Assembly: GCF_037975245.1 (NCBI RefSeq)
Contig: NC_092565.1
Span: 12,210,499 to 12,274,498 of the forward strand
Direction: 5' to 3'
Length of the DNA: 64,000 nt
DNA from: Apostichopus japonicus
Taxonomy: Eukaryota > Echinodermata > Holothuroidea > Aspidochirotida > Stichopodidae
Shown here: in pieces, positions 47,101 to 57,420 of the stretch
Numbering within the stretch: the stretch's first letter is position 1
How the letters are laid out: each line of letters starts with the position of its first letter
Made by a program: the position numbers and the translations under genes
Notes under the pieces: generated by a model
The model's database searches: none
Told to the model about the DNA's origin: nothing
What the model saw: the letters and a program-made list of their open reading frames with translations, nothing else

Positions 47101-47631
47101 TTGCATTTGTTAACTTAATCCCGTTGTTCATTCACCGTTGACAATTAAGATCCAGGATGCCGTTAAAATTCCTGTTATTAATAAATTGTTGGATAAAAAG
47201 GCGCACTTTCGTTCTCGCGTTTAATTGTACAGGCATAGATATACATGCAGATAGGCCTATTTTTTTTTTTTTTTTTTTTGTTGTAAAAGACAAGGAGTCG
47301 AACCATGCAGTGCGTTCAGTTTCGTCTCCAGGGTCCGATCATTCGTCTCCTTTTACGTCTCCAGAAATTAGTAAATTTGGAGGTATAACAAATAACTTAC
47401 TTCAAAGTGACAGCGAATATATCGGATATCGAGGAAACACCGCGAAGGCCCCAAACATTCTACGATTTTATCTCATTAATCTCGCTATAACTTGACCATG
47501 TCTTGCATCATCTATCTATATATGTTATAAGACTGCATGTCTTCTGTATTTGGTCTTCCTGTTTGTCGAGATGGATGTAATGGTCATCAGCCGCTGTAGT
47601 AATCACTATAGTAATGACCATAAATCAATCA
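44181..47631. other. Gene-free AT-rich stretch
   Basis: No supported gene. It contains C/G runs (44511-44522, 46091-46101), a C15-A20 tract at 46230-46264 and GACTCGAGTC-type words near 45790. A weak exon-like frame at 47289-47381 was not accepted. Confidence 0.5.
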
Positions 47632-47827
<196 letters not shown>

Positions 47828-48349
47828 ATAATTATGTCAGGCACCTCAACGAGAGTGCTTCAAGCATTTTGCTGAGCATTACAAATAGAGTAAATTCGCT
47901 GCTCGGAGTGTCGTGGACAAGTCCACTTATCGGCGATACAGAAGTGCAATGCAATTTTACATACACGTAGATACAATACAGCAGGACACACATAGAACGA
48001 AGATACGATATGGACCAATAGCCCTGAAAGAAACCTATACTCCTTTAATATGGACAGAGAAAATTTGTTTGCATGCTTGCAGGTGGTTATAAACTCTGAC
48101 CTGGTATTTAACGTAGCTAAGTTGGGTTTGTAAATAATAAAAACTTTTCCCAGAGACAAGAATTGCACCTTTTTGTTGCAACATTATGAATACTAGCTTT
48201 GATTAGGAAATTCGAAGTGATTGTATACTGACCATGCTGTATTTCAAGTGCCAAATGTATTTGCTGAGTGCTGTGTCGTGCGCGTATAGTTTTTGTTGTT
48301 GATTTTTTTTTTATGGTTGTTATATCTGAGTTTGAAAGATTCCGCAAGG

Positions 48350-48690
48350 CCAACCTAGGTTTCTGTCCCCACCAACGAGGATACAGTGGCCTGGTACACT
48401 ACCGGGAGGGGGTATCACATTTACCAGGGATAGGGCAATCAAGTTTGTTTCTGCAGTTACAGGAGTCTTCCTTCTGTTAGCACTCTTAAATATAACATGA
48501 TTATGTGCACTTATAGTATTCTGAATGTTATTCATACACCAGTGACTGATTTTTATGGTGTCTTTGCTACATATTTGATGCAAGATACTGTCAGGAGGAG
48601 AAATGTTTATTAACAAGAAAAAGAATGATTGTCCGAATGTTTGTGTCGACATTCTTCGAATACGGTGGGTTAACAAATGACCTTTCTATT
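48350..48690 (-). pseudogene. Penelope-like retroelement fragment (frameshifted)
   Basis: Minus-strand translation in shifting frames gives, in the order expected of Penelope-like elements after the RT core: VNPPYSKNVDTNI, then ILFLVNKHFSS (interrupted by a stop/frame change), then DTIKISHWCMNNIQNTISAHN, shown here as TIKISHWCMNNI, then CNCRNKLDCPIPGKC. Typical family members have NPPFSxNVxTNIGxxFLxLIxKHFP, NTVKxSYSCMPNM and CNCRxKxxCPLxGxCL just before a GIY-YIG endonuclease. A stop follows the Cys motif and at least two frame changes are needed, so this is a dead fragment. RT and GIY-YIG domains were not found. Confidence 0.72.
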
Positions 48691-50099
48691 GACCTGTTAC
48701 GCTTCTTCTTTGGCTACGGCCCGGTGAAGGGGGTGTTTGTTTGAACCCGCTATTGTTTAGGACTTGTTGGTAAATAGGAGCGGCTTAGTTAAAAACTTCC
48801 ACCCATTCGAAGAGATGTCACACAATATTCTCTTGATGGCAGCGTTTAACAATGGGGGGGGGGGGTATTTTATCTTCATCTTCAAAATATTACTTCTCCC
48901 AGAGTCTATTAAATTTCCTAATTTTGAAAACTTCATTTCGCGCTGAATTTTTGTTAATACCTTGTATTACATTACTTGACCGACAACATGAAATAGCGAA
49001 ATCAGGCATTTCATGCAATGGTTTTGGAAATGTATAAAAAATCAGAACATTACATGAAATTTGCGGGACAAGAAATTGGCTGTATACACCAGCTGCGCTA
49101 AATCTGCAAGGATATAATCAACAACTAAAGTTTTCGTGTCACCGTTCTCCACGCTTTCGGGAACCCTTCTTCTTGGTGGAAATATATTGACAATGAAGTA
49201 GGTACAGTGTTAGAATTATTTCAAACCCAATCATTATTTAAACACGATCCAAACTCAATTCATTTGGTCTATATTTAAGGAAACACACCAGAACAGTGGG
49301 CAGGTTTAGGACCTATCCGGAAGCGCGGTTATCGAGAATGATCTAGATAAATATAGATTCAATTTTATGGTATCCCTAAAATTGGTAAAGACAAGATCGC
49401 AATGATAACTGACCTATAAACAACGTACATGAAGAAAATAAAATAAAAGAGTTCAAAAGTAAATAAAACCAGAATATAAAAGCAACAAAAAGAAGTTGTG
49501 GCAAAATGGAATAAAAATGATGACGGTTAAAACATGAAATTCATGAATGTCAGACCTAACGATTACACAAGATTGTAACAAATGTTAATACACTGCAGCA
49601 TAAATGAAGTGCTATCTATTGCTTTATGTTAATAATAACGTTACTTGTCAAGGTCAAGCCATATATGACGTTATCGTTATATTCATGTGACAAATATAAC
49701 AATTGTAAATAAACTCTTCTTCAAATATTTAAACAGGAGGACTGATGTAATAAATCATATTCGAACAAATATAAAATGTAGTTTTATCCTATAAATGTAA
49801 AGGAAAATGCGAGAAACATCTTACAATAAGACACATACTGTGTTTATACGTCTTTCAGATGAACAAAAATTATTACATTATAAATGCGCTTATAGAAAGG
49901 ATCTTGTTTATATTAAACCTACTTATTCTTGCCCGATGGAAAACATTTCCTTTTCATTTCCAATAAAATAGTATTAATAGTATAAATAAAAACGTATTGT
50001 CATAAGAACCAGTCCTCTTTCATTGCAATATCCTAATAAAAACAAAAATGAAGGTATAATACACCTAAGGATGTCTGTAAATTTACATGCGATGCTCCC
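48691..50099. other. Gene-free AT-rich stretch
   Basis: No coding or structured repeat recognised, apart from a G11 run at about 48853-48863. Confidence 0.5.
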
Positions 50100-50580
50100 C
50101 ATAACATACTATGATATACGGTAAACTGAAAGAAAATAGCTGTCACGTGACACATTATGATAAGCGTAAACTGAGAGAAAATAGCTGTCAAGTGACACAT
50201 CATGATATAGTCAAATTAGAGAAAATAGCTCTCAAATGACACATCATACAGTCAAATTAGACAAAATAGCTGTCACATGACACATCATGATACAGTCAAA
50301 TGAGGGAAATAGCTGTCACGTGACACGATATGATAAGCGTAAACTGAGAGATAATAACTGTCAAATGACACATCATGCATGATACAGTAAAATAAGAGAA
50401 ATAGCTGTCACGTGACACGATATGATAAGCGTAAACTGAGAGAAAATAGCTCTCAAATGACACATCATACAGTCAAATTAGACAAAATAGCTGTCACATG
50501 ACACATCATGATACAGTAAAATAAGAGAAATAGCTGTCACGTGACACAATTATGATATAGTAAACTGAGAGGAACTACAT
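50100..50580. repeat. Tandem repeat, ~41-47 bp unit, with TGTCACGTGACA palindromes
   Basis: About ten units of the form AGAAAATAGCTGTCACGTGACACATNATGATANNGTAAANTGAG. Four units keep the perfect 12-bp palindrome TGTCACGTGACA (contains the E-box CACGTG); others are degenerate (TGTCAAGTGACA, CTCTCAAATGACA, TGTCACATGACA). Two unit lengths alternate irregularly. Confidence 0.9.
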
Positions 50581-51572
50581 ATTTTTCTATGTACTATTCA
50601 TGATTTATTGTTAATTAGGCCACAGATTTGCCATTACAGCAGTCCGGACTAGACTGCAGAGAGAGAAAGGGGGAAAGGTGGAGGGGGTCGGGGCAACGTC
50701 ACACATAAGGAACGCTGTGTGCCGAATGTTCGATTGTTTTAATATTGCGAGGAATTTCCTTTTTATATTTGCAGGAATCTTTCATATATGGCGCAAACTT
50801 CTCGTTCACAATTGATTGAAACATTAAATGTGTTGGATTTTGCAAGTGTGTCATGAACTTCCCTATTATTAACCATTTTAGCAGACGAAGTTGAAATGCT
50901 TTACCAAGATAAAAAAAAAAAGGTGTCATTCTGTCATGATCTTCGGGCATAAAAATCAAATGCCTAAAATAGACCAGTGACGTTCTTGTTCTTTGCTAAA
51001 AGTCTTGCAGGGTTAGAACAGTTTAACTAAAAGCAGGTTAGTACTAAAGTTACAGCTAACAACATCATAAATGTCTGCAAATCTCTGCCGGGGATGGGCC
51101 CAAGGGAGACATCTATGCATTCTCAAGTGGGATCATTTAAATAGTAAAGTGGATTTTATTGACTGATTTATTCACCCGGTGTATTGATGAATGACGCATC
51201 TTGTCAAAGTACAAAAGTTAAAAGGAATCCAAATTAAAGGCAAATCCAGACAACGGAGAAAGAGATGGAGAGAGGGGGGGGGGGTGGGGGATTAGAATAG
51301 GAAAATTAATATACGGATGGATACAACAAGACTTTGCATAACGACTGGTCATAAAAAACGAAAGGGCTGGTAACCTGCAGGAAGCTTGTACAACTATCGG
51401 CAGTCAAACAAAACTAATAGAAAAAGAACTGGAGAGCAAATTTACATTCCGGAGATGAAAGATAAAAGTGAACGATACGGCCTAAGAGAGATATGATTCT
51501 AAAATAGATAACTGTGGCTTCGTCAATAGACTGGGAAGGGAGGAATCAGTGGAAATTGAATGAGCGGGGACG
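50581..51572. other. Gene-free stretch
   Basis: No gene recognised. Contains a G9 run (about 51276-51284) and purine-rich tracts. Confidence 0.5.
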
Positions 51573-51600
51573 TATGGCAAGCCGTTTTAACATTTACCTC

Positions 51601-51960
51601 GCAATTTCACTTAAGCAGAGTACTATTTCACTTAAGTGGAATACCATTCCACTTAAGTGAAATAGTATTTTACTTAAGCTGAATTCATCAACATGTCACT
51701 GCATTTTACTTAAGCTAAATTCTATTTCACTTAAGTGGAATTGCATTCCACTTAAGTGGAATTGTATTTCACTTAAGTGGAAATGCATTCCACCTAAGTG
51801 GAATTGTATTCTACTTAAGTGGAATACAATTCCACTTAAGTGGAATGTCCTGTCTATTTCACTTCAGTGGAATACAATTCCACTTAAGTGGAAATGCATT
51901 CCACTTAAGTGAAATGTGATTGGCTAGTCTATTCCACTTAAGTGGAATGTGCTTGGCTCG
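51601..51960. repeat. Left arm: 21-bp-period palindromic satellite
   Basis: About 14-15 copies of the perfect palindrome TTCCACTTAAGTGGAA or close variants, joined by 5-base spacers (TACAA, ATGCA, TTGTA) that give a 21-bp period over most of the arm. Some units have TTTCACTTAAGTGAAA or one changed arm; a few spacers are longer (for example around 51683-51710 and 51847-51860). Confidence 0.93.
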
Positions 51961-52175
51961 TGCATTCAACGCCAAACTTTGCCCATGCCTTTGCGCGCCA
52001 TTATAAACAACTTGCCGCGATACGTGTACGTACGTACGTGGTGTCAATATGTGCACAATGAATATCGGCTGTCCATCGGGATCCAGCTAGCAATTAACAT
52101 CCGTGCGTGTGTACGTACGTACCTGACCTGGTACCTGACGAATACCATTACCAAAATAAAGCCATGGCAAATACA

Positions 52176-52487
52176 TTACAAGTGGTTGGAGCTACTGCCG
52201 AAAACGCATTGACAAGGGCAAGAGAACGTATTACTTTTTTTGGATTTTGGGTTTTGGATGGAATCTTTTATTTCGTCAAAAGTTTCACTATCTAAAAAGT
52301 TACGAATTCTGCCTATGTTACTTAAACAAGATGTAAGTCGCCTCTGTTGTGCATCATACTGAATGTTCCCCTGTGCAAGTGAGGAAACAACACTTGGAAT
52401 TGTGTCTCTAACAACAACAATTATTTGATCGCATTCCAGCAATGTTAGATGTGAATGATTAGCCATAGCCATGATGTACACGTGCAA
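52176..52487 (-). CDS. Small open frame in the core of the palindromic element
   Basis: 103 codons, first ATG at 52487 and a more natural-looking start MANHSHLTLLECDQ at about 52469. Composition is protein-like: CDQIIVVVRDTIPSVVSSLA, then YDAQQRRLTSCLSNIGRIRN, then FLDSETFDEIKDSIQNPKSK. After that it becomes less convincing, and a possible donor (AAAAAA|GTAATA) lies near 52232. A TATA-like box is 75-85 bases upstream of the first ATG. It could be the first exon of a captured host gene or of the transposon's own gene left after internal deletion. I do not recognise the protein. Confidence 0.4.
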   Translation of the reverse strand: MHVYIMAMANHSHLTLLECDQIIVVVRDTIPSVVSSLAQGNIQYDAQQRRLTSCLSNIGRIRNFLDSETFDEIKDSIQNPKSKKSNTFSCPCQCVFGSSSNHL

Positions 52488-52557
52488 CGAGGGTCGACTA
52501 CATCATCATATGTGATGAGCAATTGAATGCGTTACGACGAACATTACCCGAAATTGT

Positions 52558-52569
52558 ATTTATATATAA
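52558..52569 (-). promoter_or_regulatory. TATA-like box for the core open frame
   Basis: On the minus strand GGCTTATATATAAATAC precedes the open frame starting at 52487 by a plausible promoter-plus-5'-UTR distance. Position and sequence fit a TATA box, but AT-rich matches are common by chance in this window. Confidence 0.3.
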
Positions 52570-52589
52570 GCCACATATCAACATTTCCA

Positions 52590-53113
52590 CAAGTGGAATT
52601 GTATTTTACTTAAGCAGAATAGAATTCCACTTAAGTGAAATTGACGCCCAAAAGATATTATTCCACTAAAGTGAAATTGTATTCCACTTAAGTGGAATAC
52701 AATTCCACTTAAGTGGAAATGCATTCCACTTAAGTGGAATTGTATTTCACTTAAGTGGAAATGCATTTCACCTAAGTGGAATTGTATTCCACTTAAGTGA
52801 AATAGATAGGCTATTTAGCTTAAGTGAAATGTTATTCCACTTAAGTGGAAATGTATTCCACTTAAGTGAAATACAATTCCACTTAAGTGGAATGCATTTC
52901 CACTTAAGTGAAATAGAAATGTCCATTTCTACTTAAGTGAAATTGAATTCCACTTAAGTGAAATAGAAATGTCCATGTCCACTTAAGTGAAATGGAATTC
53001 TACTTAAGTGAAATTGAATTCCACTTAAGTGGAATACATTTTACTTAAGTGGAATAACATTTCACTTAAGTAGAATGTATTCCACTGAAGTGAAATGTAT
53101 TCGACTTAAGTCG
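52590..53113. repeat. Right arm: 21-bp-period palindromic satellite
   Basis: About 22 copies of the same TTCCACTTAAGTGGAA palindrome as the left arm, again mostly at 21-bp spacing, with some units separated by insertions such as AGAAATGTCCATTT (repeated near 52916 and 52966). Because 21 is a multiple of three, the satellite reads as a 7-residue peptide repeat (FHLSGIQ-type) without function. Confidence 0.93.
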
Positions 53114-53796
53114 AATTGCGAGGTAAATGTTAAAACGGCTTGCCATAGGAACGCTCGGAAGATCGTGGAGAGTAAGAGGATGTTTGAAATCGAGAGGACA
53201 GAGGTAATAGAGCTAAGAGGAGGATGGGAGAGGATAAAGGACAAAGGAAGGAACCGCGGGAATGAGACGAGTGCGATTGTGATGGTGGTGACTCAACAAG
53301 AGATACTGGGGAACGAAACATGGTATAGACAAGGGTCAGGGTAGCGATTACGTCAGACGCAATAAAACATCAAAACAAAAAAAAGGGGAGGGGGGAGCAA
53401 ATGAAATCCACTTCTTGACCGTCATTGGCCATAAGTACTGTACGTAGATCAGTGCATAGTATTAGTTTATTCTCTCATAATAGGTATATTAACCACTGGT
53501 GCTATATTCTGTATGTCCTTGGGAATAATATTCAGGTTTAATGATTAACATTCCCTAATGTTGGATGATAAGATGAGGTTTAGAGCTTCATCTGGGTTAA
53601 ACTTTGAATAGTCGTTTAGCTATTAATTTGTAGATTACCAAACCTAATTGTTAATGTTAACATTTTGTTTTATAAATTCTAGTACCGGTATCTCTACCAA
53701 TTCATTTTCTTTTAACTTCATCATAACTAAATATGGCATGCTCCGTTTGATGACATTGGCAACATGAATTTGTCCTTCAAATTTGTTATACATATC

Positions 53797-54705
53797 CATG
53801 GGCGTCAGCAGGTTTCAGAAAGTGAGGGGGACACTATACTATCTAAGCGGAGCGCCACCATTAGTTGGCGCGTAGCGTACCAGAAAATTTTGGGTACATA
53901 AGACCCCCTAGATCGCAGGAGACGGCCTTCCTGAGTCGTTTTTAGTTACATCAGAACCAGATCTGTGAGGAGAAATTTTGTCTCACAAAATTTAATTCCG
54001 ACAGAAAGTACTGGTAGAAAGATGCCGTTCTGACACCAAGGGAGACGAATTACACAGCGTCCATCTCAAACGAAATATTGAAAAAGTGGCGCCGTCACCT
54101 CCGGGATGAGTGGAGTGGTATATATAATACATGCATGTAGGTGCGAGACGTCAGTTGTTATGTGCCCAGGTACTTTAATAATAATAATCAGAAAAAGGCA
54201 CCGCGCGCAGAGCGTGTGTAGCGCCTAGCCGGCACTCAACAATAAAGATCTACCATATCCGGCGATACATGTAGCCTTAATTACTTAACCCCTACACCCC
54301 TATTCGTCCGTCCAGTCCAAGGGACTGGAGGTAGTGATATGAACATAGTAACTCATCACCATCTACCTGTATGGCTTACCTAATCCCTTGGAACCCATAC
54401 AAACAACATGTGTGCAAGATTCAATACACTTTCGAATGGTCTCCCCCCCCCCCCCCCCCGAACGAATTAAATGGGCAGATTTAGGATATTGGGAGAATGG
54501 GAGATAAATGACGGTGCAAGTGATAGATAGCAGGGGCCCAGGGAGTCCAGATTTCTTGACCTTAAATAGAAAATCGCGCATATGCATGGGATTTTTTTTA
54601 ATAACTACTCTGAAAAGTGGGTGGGACAAATGATATGATATCCCCTCCACTTTTGAAAGTGGGGGGGGGACATGTCCCCCCGTCCCCCACCTGTTGACGC
54701 CCATG
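53797..54705. mobile_element. 909-bp non-autonomous hAT element with perfect 8-bp target duplication
   Basis: Left end CATGGGCGTCAGCAGG; right end on the opposite strand CATGGGCGTCAACAGG (15 of 16). Identical TACATATC copies flank it at 53789-53796 and 54706-54713, the 8-bp duplication diagnostic of hAT-type insertion. The interior contains CTAAGCGGAGCGCCACCA and GTTGGCGCGTAGCGTAC shared with the element at 66-400, a C17 run (54444-54460) and a G/C-rich hairpin near the right end. The 140-codon minus-strand open frame over its right half is low-complexity and not a transposase. Confidence 0.9.
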
Positions 54706-54713
54706 TACATATC

Positions 54714-55675
54714 TGTTAACATGTCCGTTCCTATTTTCCGTCTATACCTCAGACTGTAGTTTTTCTGAGCAGAGTTGCCCACTCATCAAATTTGCAGATG
54801 ACACTGTAATGATCGGCTTGATTGAAAATGATAATAGCTTGAAATAGTTTACTCATATTGGGTAATTTTGTTAAGTACTGTGTTGATAATTTTCTTGAGC
54901 TGAATGTAGATAAGACGAAGGAGATGTTGATAGCCTTTCGTCGTCATAGACCCTCGCCGGACCCTGTCATAATTAATAACCGAACCCTGTCATAATTAAT
55001 AAATGTAGAGTCGATCGTGTTGATAATTCCAAGTATTTAGGTGTTTATATCGATCACAAACTGGATTGATATAACCATATCAATAGCGTCCTTAACAAAA
55101 TAAACTCTAGATTGTATTACTTGGGGAAATTGAATGCTTTCAATGTAGATAGCAAATTATTACAATTTTATTTTGATAATTCTGTTTTGTGTGGGGTTTA
55201 GCGTTATTGCCTAATTTGCTGGGGAGCCTGGCAATGCTACAAGTACTGGAAGGAGCGTATTAATACATGTATTAGAAGGGCGGGCGGCTGATTGGTGAGC
55301 CTACAAGAGGAGGTGGACTGTGTTTCTGCCTTGTACGTAGCAAGCTGGAGTCCCTTTTGACTGGCAGTAATTACCCCCTCCATGTCCAGCTAATATGAGA
55401 CAAGTAATCCCGCGCAGTGGTATAGGCTCAGGTAGCCTTCTTCTGTTACCAAAACCCTCTATAATTTATCTTTCATTCCTCAGTCTATTAAAACTTATAA
55501 TATTAATTTAAAACGTAAGGTTGTCTTGTCCTGCCCTTTTCTGCACAACCTGCTGTTTTTCCTGTTTTCTTTCTTATTTAGTTTTACTTCTTACTTTTTC
55601 TTTATTGACGTGCGAACACTGGAGTTTCCTTTTAAGGATCAATAAAGTTATTCTTACTTTTACTATTCTTACTAA
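54714..55675 (+). pseudogene. 5'-truncated, decayed non-LTR retrotransposon (CR1/Rex1-like)
   Basis: Plus-strand translation in broken frames gives VYTSDCSF, then PLIKFADDTVMIG with the catalytic FADD at 54791-54802 (RT motif C), LNVDKTKEMLIAFRRH, VDNSKYLGVYIDHKLD and LNKINSRLYYLGKLNAF. This matches the order and wording of the RT C-terminal half in CR1/Rex1-type elements. The 3' end TTTTAAGGATCAATAAAGTTATTC, cited in part as AAGGATCAATAAAGTTATTC, and the following TTCTTACT repeats look like the element's 3' UTR and short tail. Several stops and frame changes exist. The 5' edge coincides with the adjacent hAT element's right target duplication. Confidence 0.8.
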
Positions 55676-55847
55676 CATTTGCGGCCATCTTTTCCTGTCG
55701 AATTTGTTATCGAAGACATGGGGGGGGGAGGGGGGGGTTAGGTCGGAGTTTCTAGAACATTTGGGATAAAGTAACGTTCTACGTAGTCTGGATTATCATC
55801 TTCTATAGATTTTATAAATTGACTTTTCGATTGCAGTTTAGACGCAA

Positions 55848-56100
55848 ATGCACACGCAGTCGATATCGTTATCATCATCGGCTGTCTCCAGCGACATTAC
55901 CATCGTCATTGTCACCGTCATCGTCATTAACATCGTCATCGACATCACCATCGTCATCATGATTATCGCCATTGCTATCGCCATGTCTATTGTCCCTATC
56001 ATCATTCTCGTACTCATGTTTGTCACCACCTAATATGCCATCATCAATATCATCAATATCATCATAATCGCAAACATCCCTATCGTGATCGTGCTCACAA
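55848..56100. repeat. Imperfect CATCGT/CATCAT trinucleotide tract
   Basis: Long interrupted run of CATCGTCAT, CATCACCATCG and ATCATCA words. Both strands stay open over much of it, giving a spurious Asp/His/Asn-rich frame on the minus strand. Confidence 0.9.
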
Positions 56101-56219
56101 TACCAATCACCACCACCACCATTCCTCGGTGTTAACAAGCCGACATAATGGTGAAGTCTCCACCAGGACACAGTCGGAAAATATGCCAAAACGAGTTAAA
56201 AACTGCGAATTTCCCAACA

Positions 56220-57122
56220 TTTGAGTTTAATTGAAAACATATCTCATCCCATCTCAGTCGCCACCACCCCCCCCCAGCCGCCCTCCCCCGCGTTCCCACT
56301 CCCCGATCATATAATCCGGCTCAATGGCTCATTTCAATCTTTAATTATTCAAGTTTGTAATAAGGATGTTAACCACGATAGCGTCTTCACAGAGACGCTG
56401 TACACTCTTTTCACAGTATGCAAAATTTAAATGTTTTCGAATATAGCTTGTTTTAATTACTGGAATACAAATAGCTTATAAAACAAAGGATAGCCAATCG
56501 CATTTGACGACTTTTGACCTTGTTAAGATCCGTCGTAAATCAGTCAAATACTGTAAGCTACATAATTAGTCATTTCCTCTTGACTTGGAAGAGAATGACG
56601 TCATAAATTCGTTGCCAATGTTTACCCTCAGTGACTGAGACGTATACATTTGACTTCACTCTTTTTGTCTAAAAAGCTAATCAAAATGGGACAACGTTCA
56701 CGCCAGTTTATTCAAACTGAAATAGAACTACAAGTTAATGAAGTCAAGAAACCTGTCTGGAAGGTTATGATTTAGCTGTCTGAATACAGATTAATCCAAA
56801 TAGCCAACAGGGTATAGTATTTTGCTGTGTATATGTGACTTTCGAAAGGTGTTCAAACTGATGGATGTGAAACTCACCCTACTCGTGAAACCATTGGTTT
56901 ACTTCAGCACCCTGCAGTTACGTGTGCAAAAAGGGGGAGGGAGGGGGTAGCCCCTACTTCCATAGGGCACTTTGGGGAAAACGCTCAACCAGCAGATTTG
57001 TCAAAGTTCAGAAGTATTTATTATCGGAACTAATTGCGTTAAAACCTACCTATCGACCTAACTTATGCATCCATCAGAAGGCACCAATTAACCTCTAGGC
57101 TATGGTTTGAAATATAGCCATA

Positions 57123-57125
<3 letters not shown>
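56220..57125. other. Gene-free stretch
   Basis: No supported gene; contains C-rich tracts near 56265-56300 and G-rich sequence near 56931-56947. Confidence 0.5.
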
Positions 57126-57168
<43 letters not shown>

Positions 57169-57340
57169 CACATTTTGGAATATATATATATAAAGCACAT
57201 TTTGGAATATATATATATATTCCAAAATGTGCTTTATATATATATATATATATATATTCCAAAATGTGCTTTATATATATATATATTCCAAAATGTGCTT
57301 TATATATATATATATTTATATATATATATATATGTATATA

Positions 57341-57375
<35 letters not shown>

Positions 57376-57420
57376 CACATTTTGGAATATATATATATAT
57401 ATATAAGCCCATTTTTGAAG
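57126..57420. repeat. (AT)n with embedded AAAGCACATTTTGGAA in both orientations
   Basis: Six copies of AAAGCACATTTTGGAA sit in (AT)n: forward at about 57165 and 57192, inverted at about 57220, 57257 and 57286, forward again at about 57372; a degenerate copy follows near 57405. Forward/inverted pairs separated only by AT dinucleotides form near-perfect long palindromes that can fold into cruciforms. Confidence 0.93.

Larger units (their letters stand above)
51573..53147. mobile_element. 1.58-kb element with perfect 34-bp terminal inverted repeats and palindromic-satellite arms
   Basis: The left end (51573-51606) and right end (53114-53147) are perfect inverted copies over 34 bp, beginning TATGGCAAGCCGTTTTAAC. 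Immediately inside each, arms of repeated TTCCACTTAAGTGGAA palindromes extend to about 51960 and from about 52590. A unique core (about 51960-52570) holds one small open frame and a TATA-like box. Flanks are GGGACG and GGAACG (5 of 6 match); if the terminal TA is itself the duplication, a TA-target element (mariner-like) is also possible. No transposase is encoded, so it must be non-autonomous. The superfamily is unresolved. Confidence 0.82.

Noticed and set aside
47289-47381. Exon-like plus-strand segment (HAVRSVSSPGSDHSSPF, SPEISKFG) between a T17 tract with AAAAG and a GGAG|GTATAA donor
   Set aside because: Composition is plausible but no partner exon or family resemblance was found, and the acceptor is poor. 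Possible but not supported.
50100-50580. CRISPR-like array
   Set aside because: Units are tandem with little unique spacer, lengths vary, and the context is a eukaryotic genome without cas genes.
52578-52766. Minus-strand frame with repeated HLSGIQF
   Set aside because: It is the 21-bp palindromic satellite read as seven codons.
54363-54782. 140-codon minus-strand frame across the right end of the hAT element
   Set aside because: It crosses the element's target duplication and a C17 run, and shows no transposase motif.
55875-56189. Asp/His/Asn-rich 104-codon minus-strand frame
   Set aside because: Produced by the CATCGT/CATCAT trinucleotide tract.
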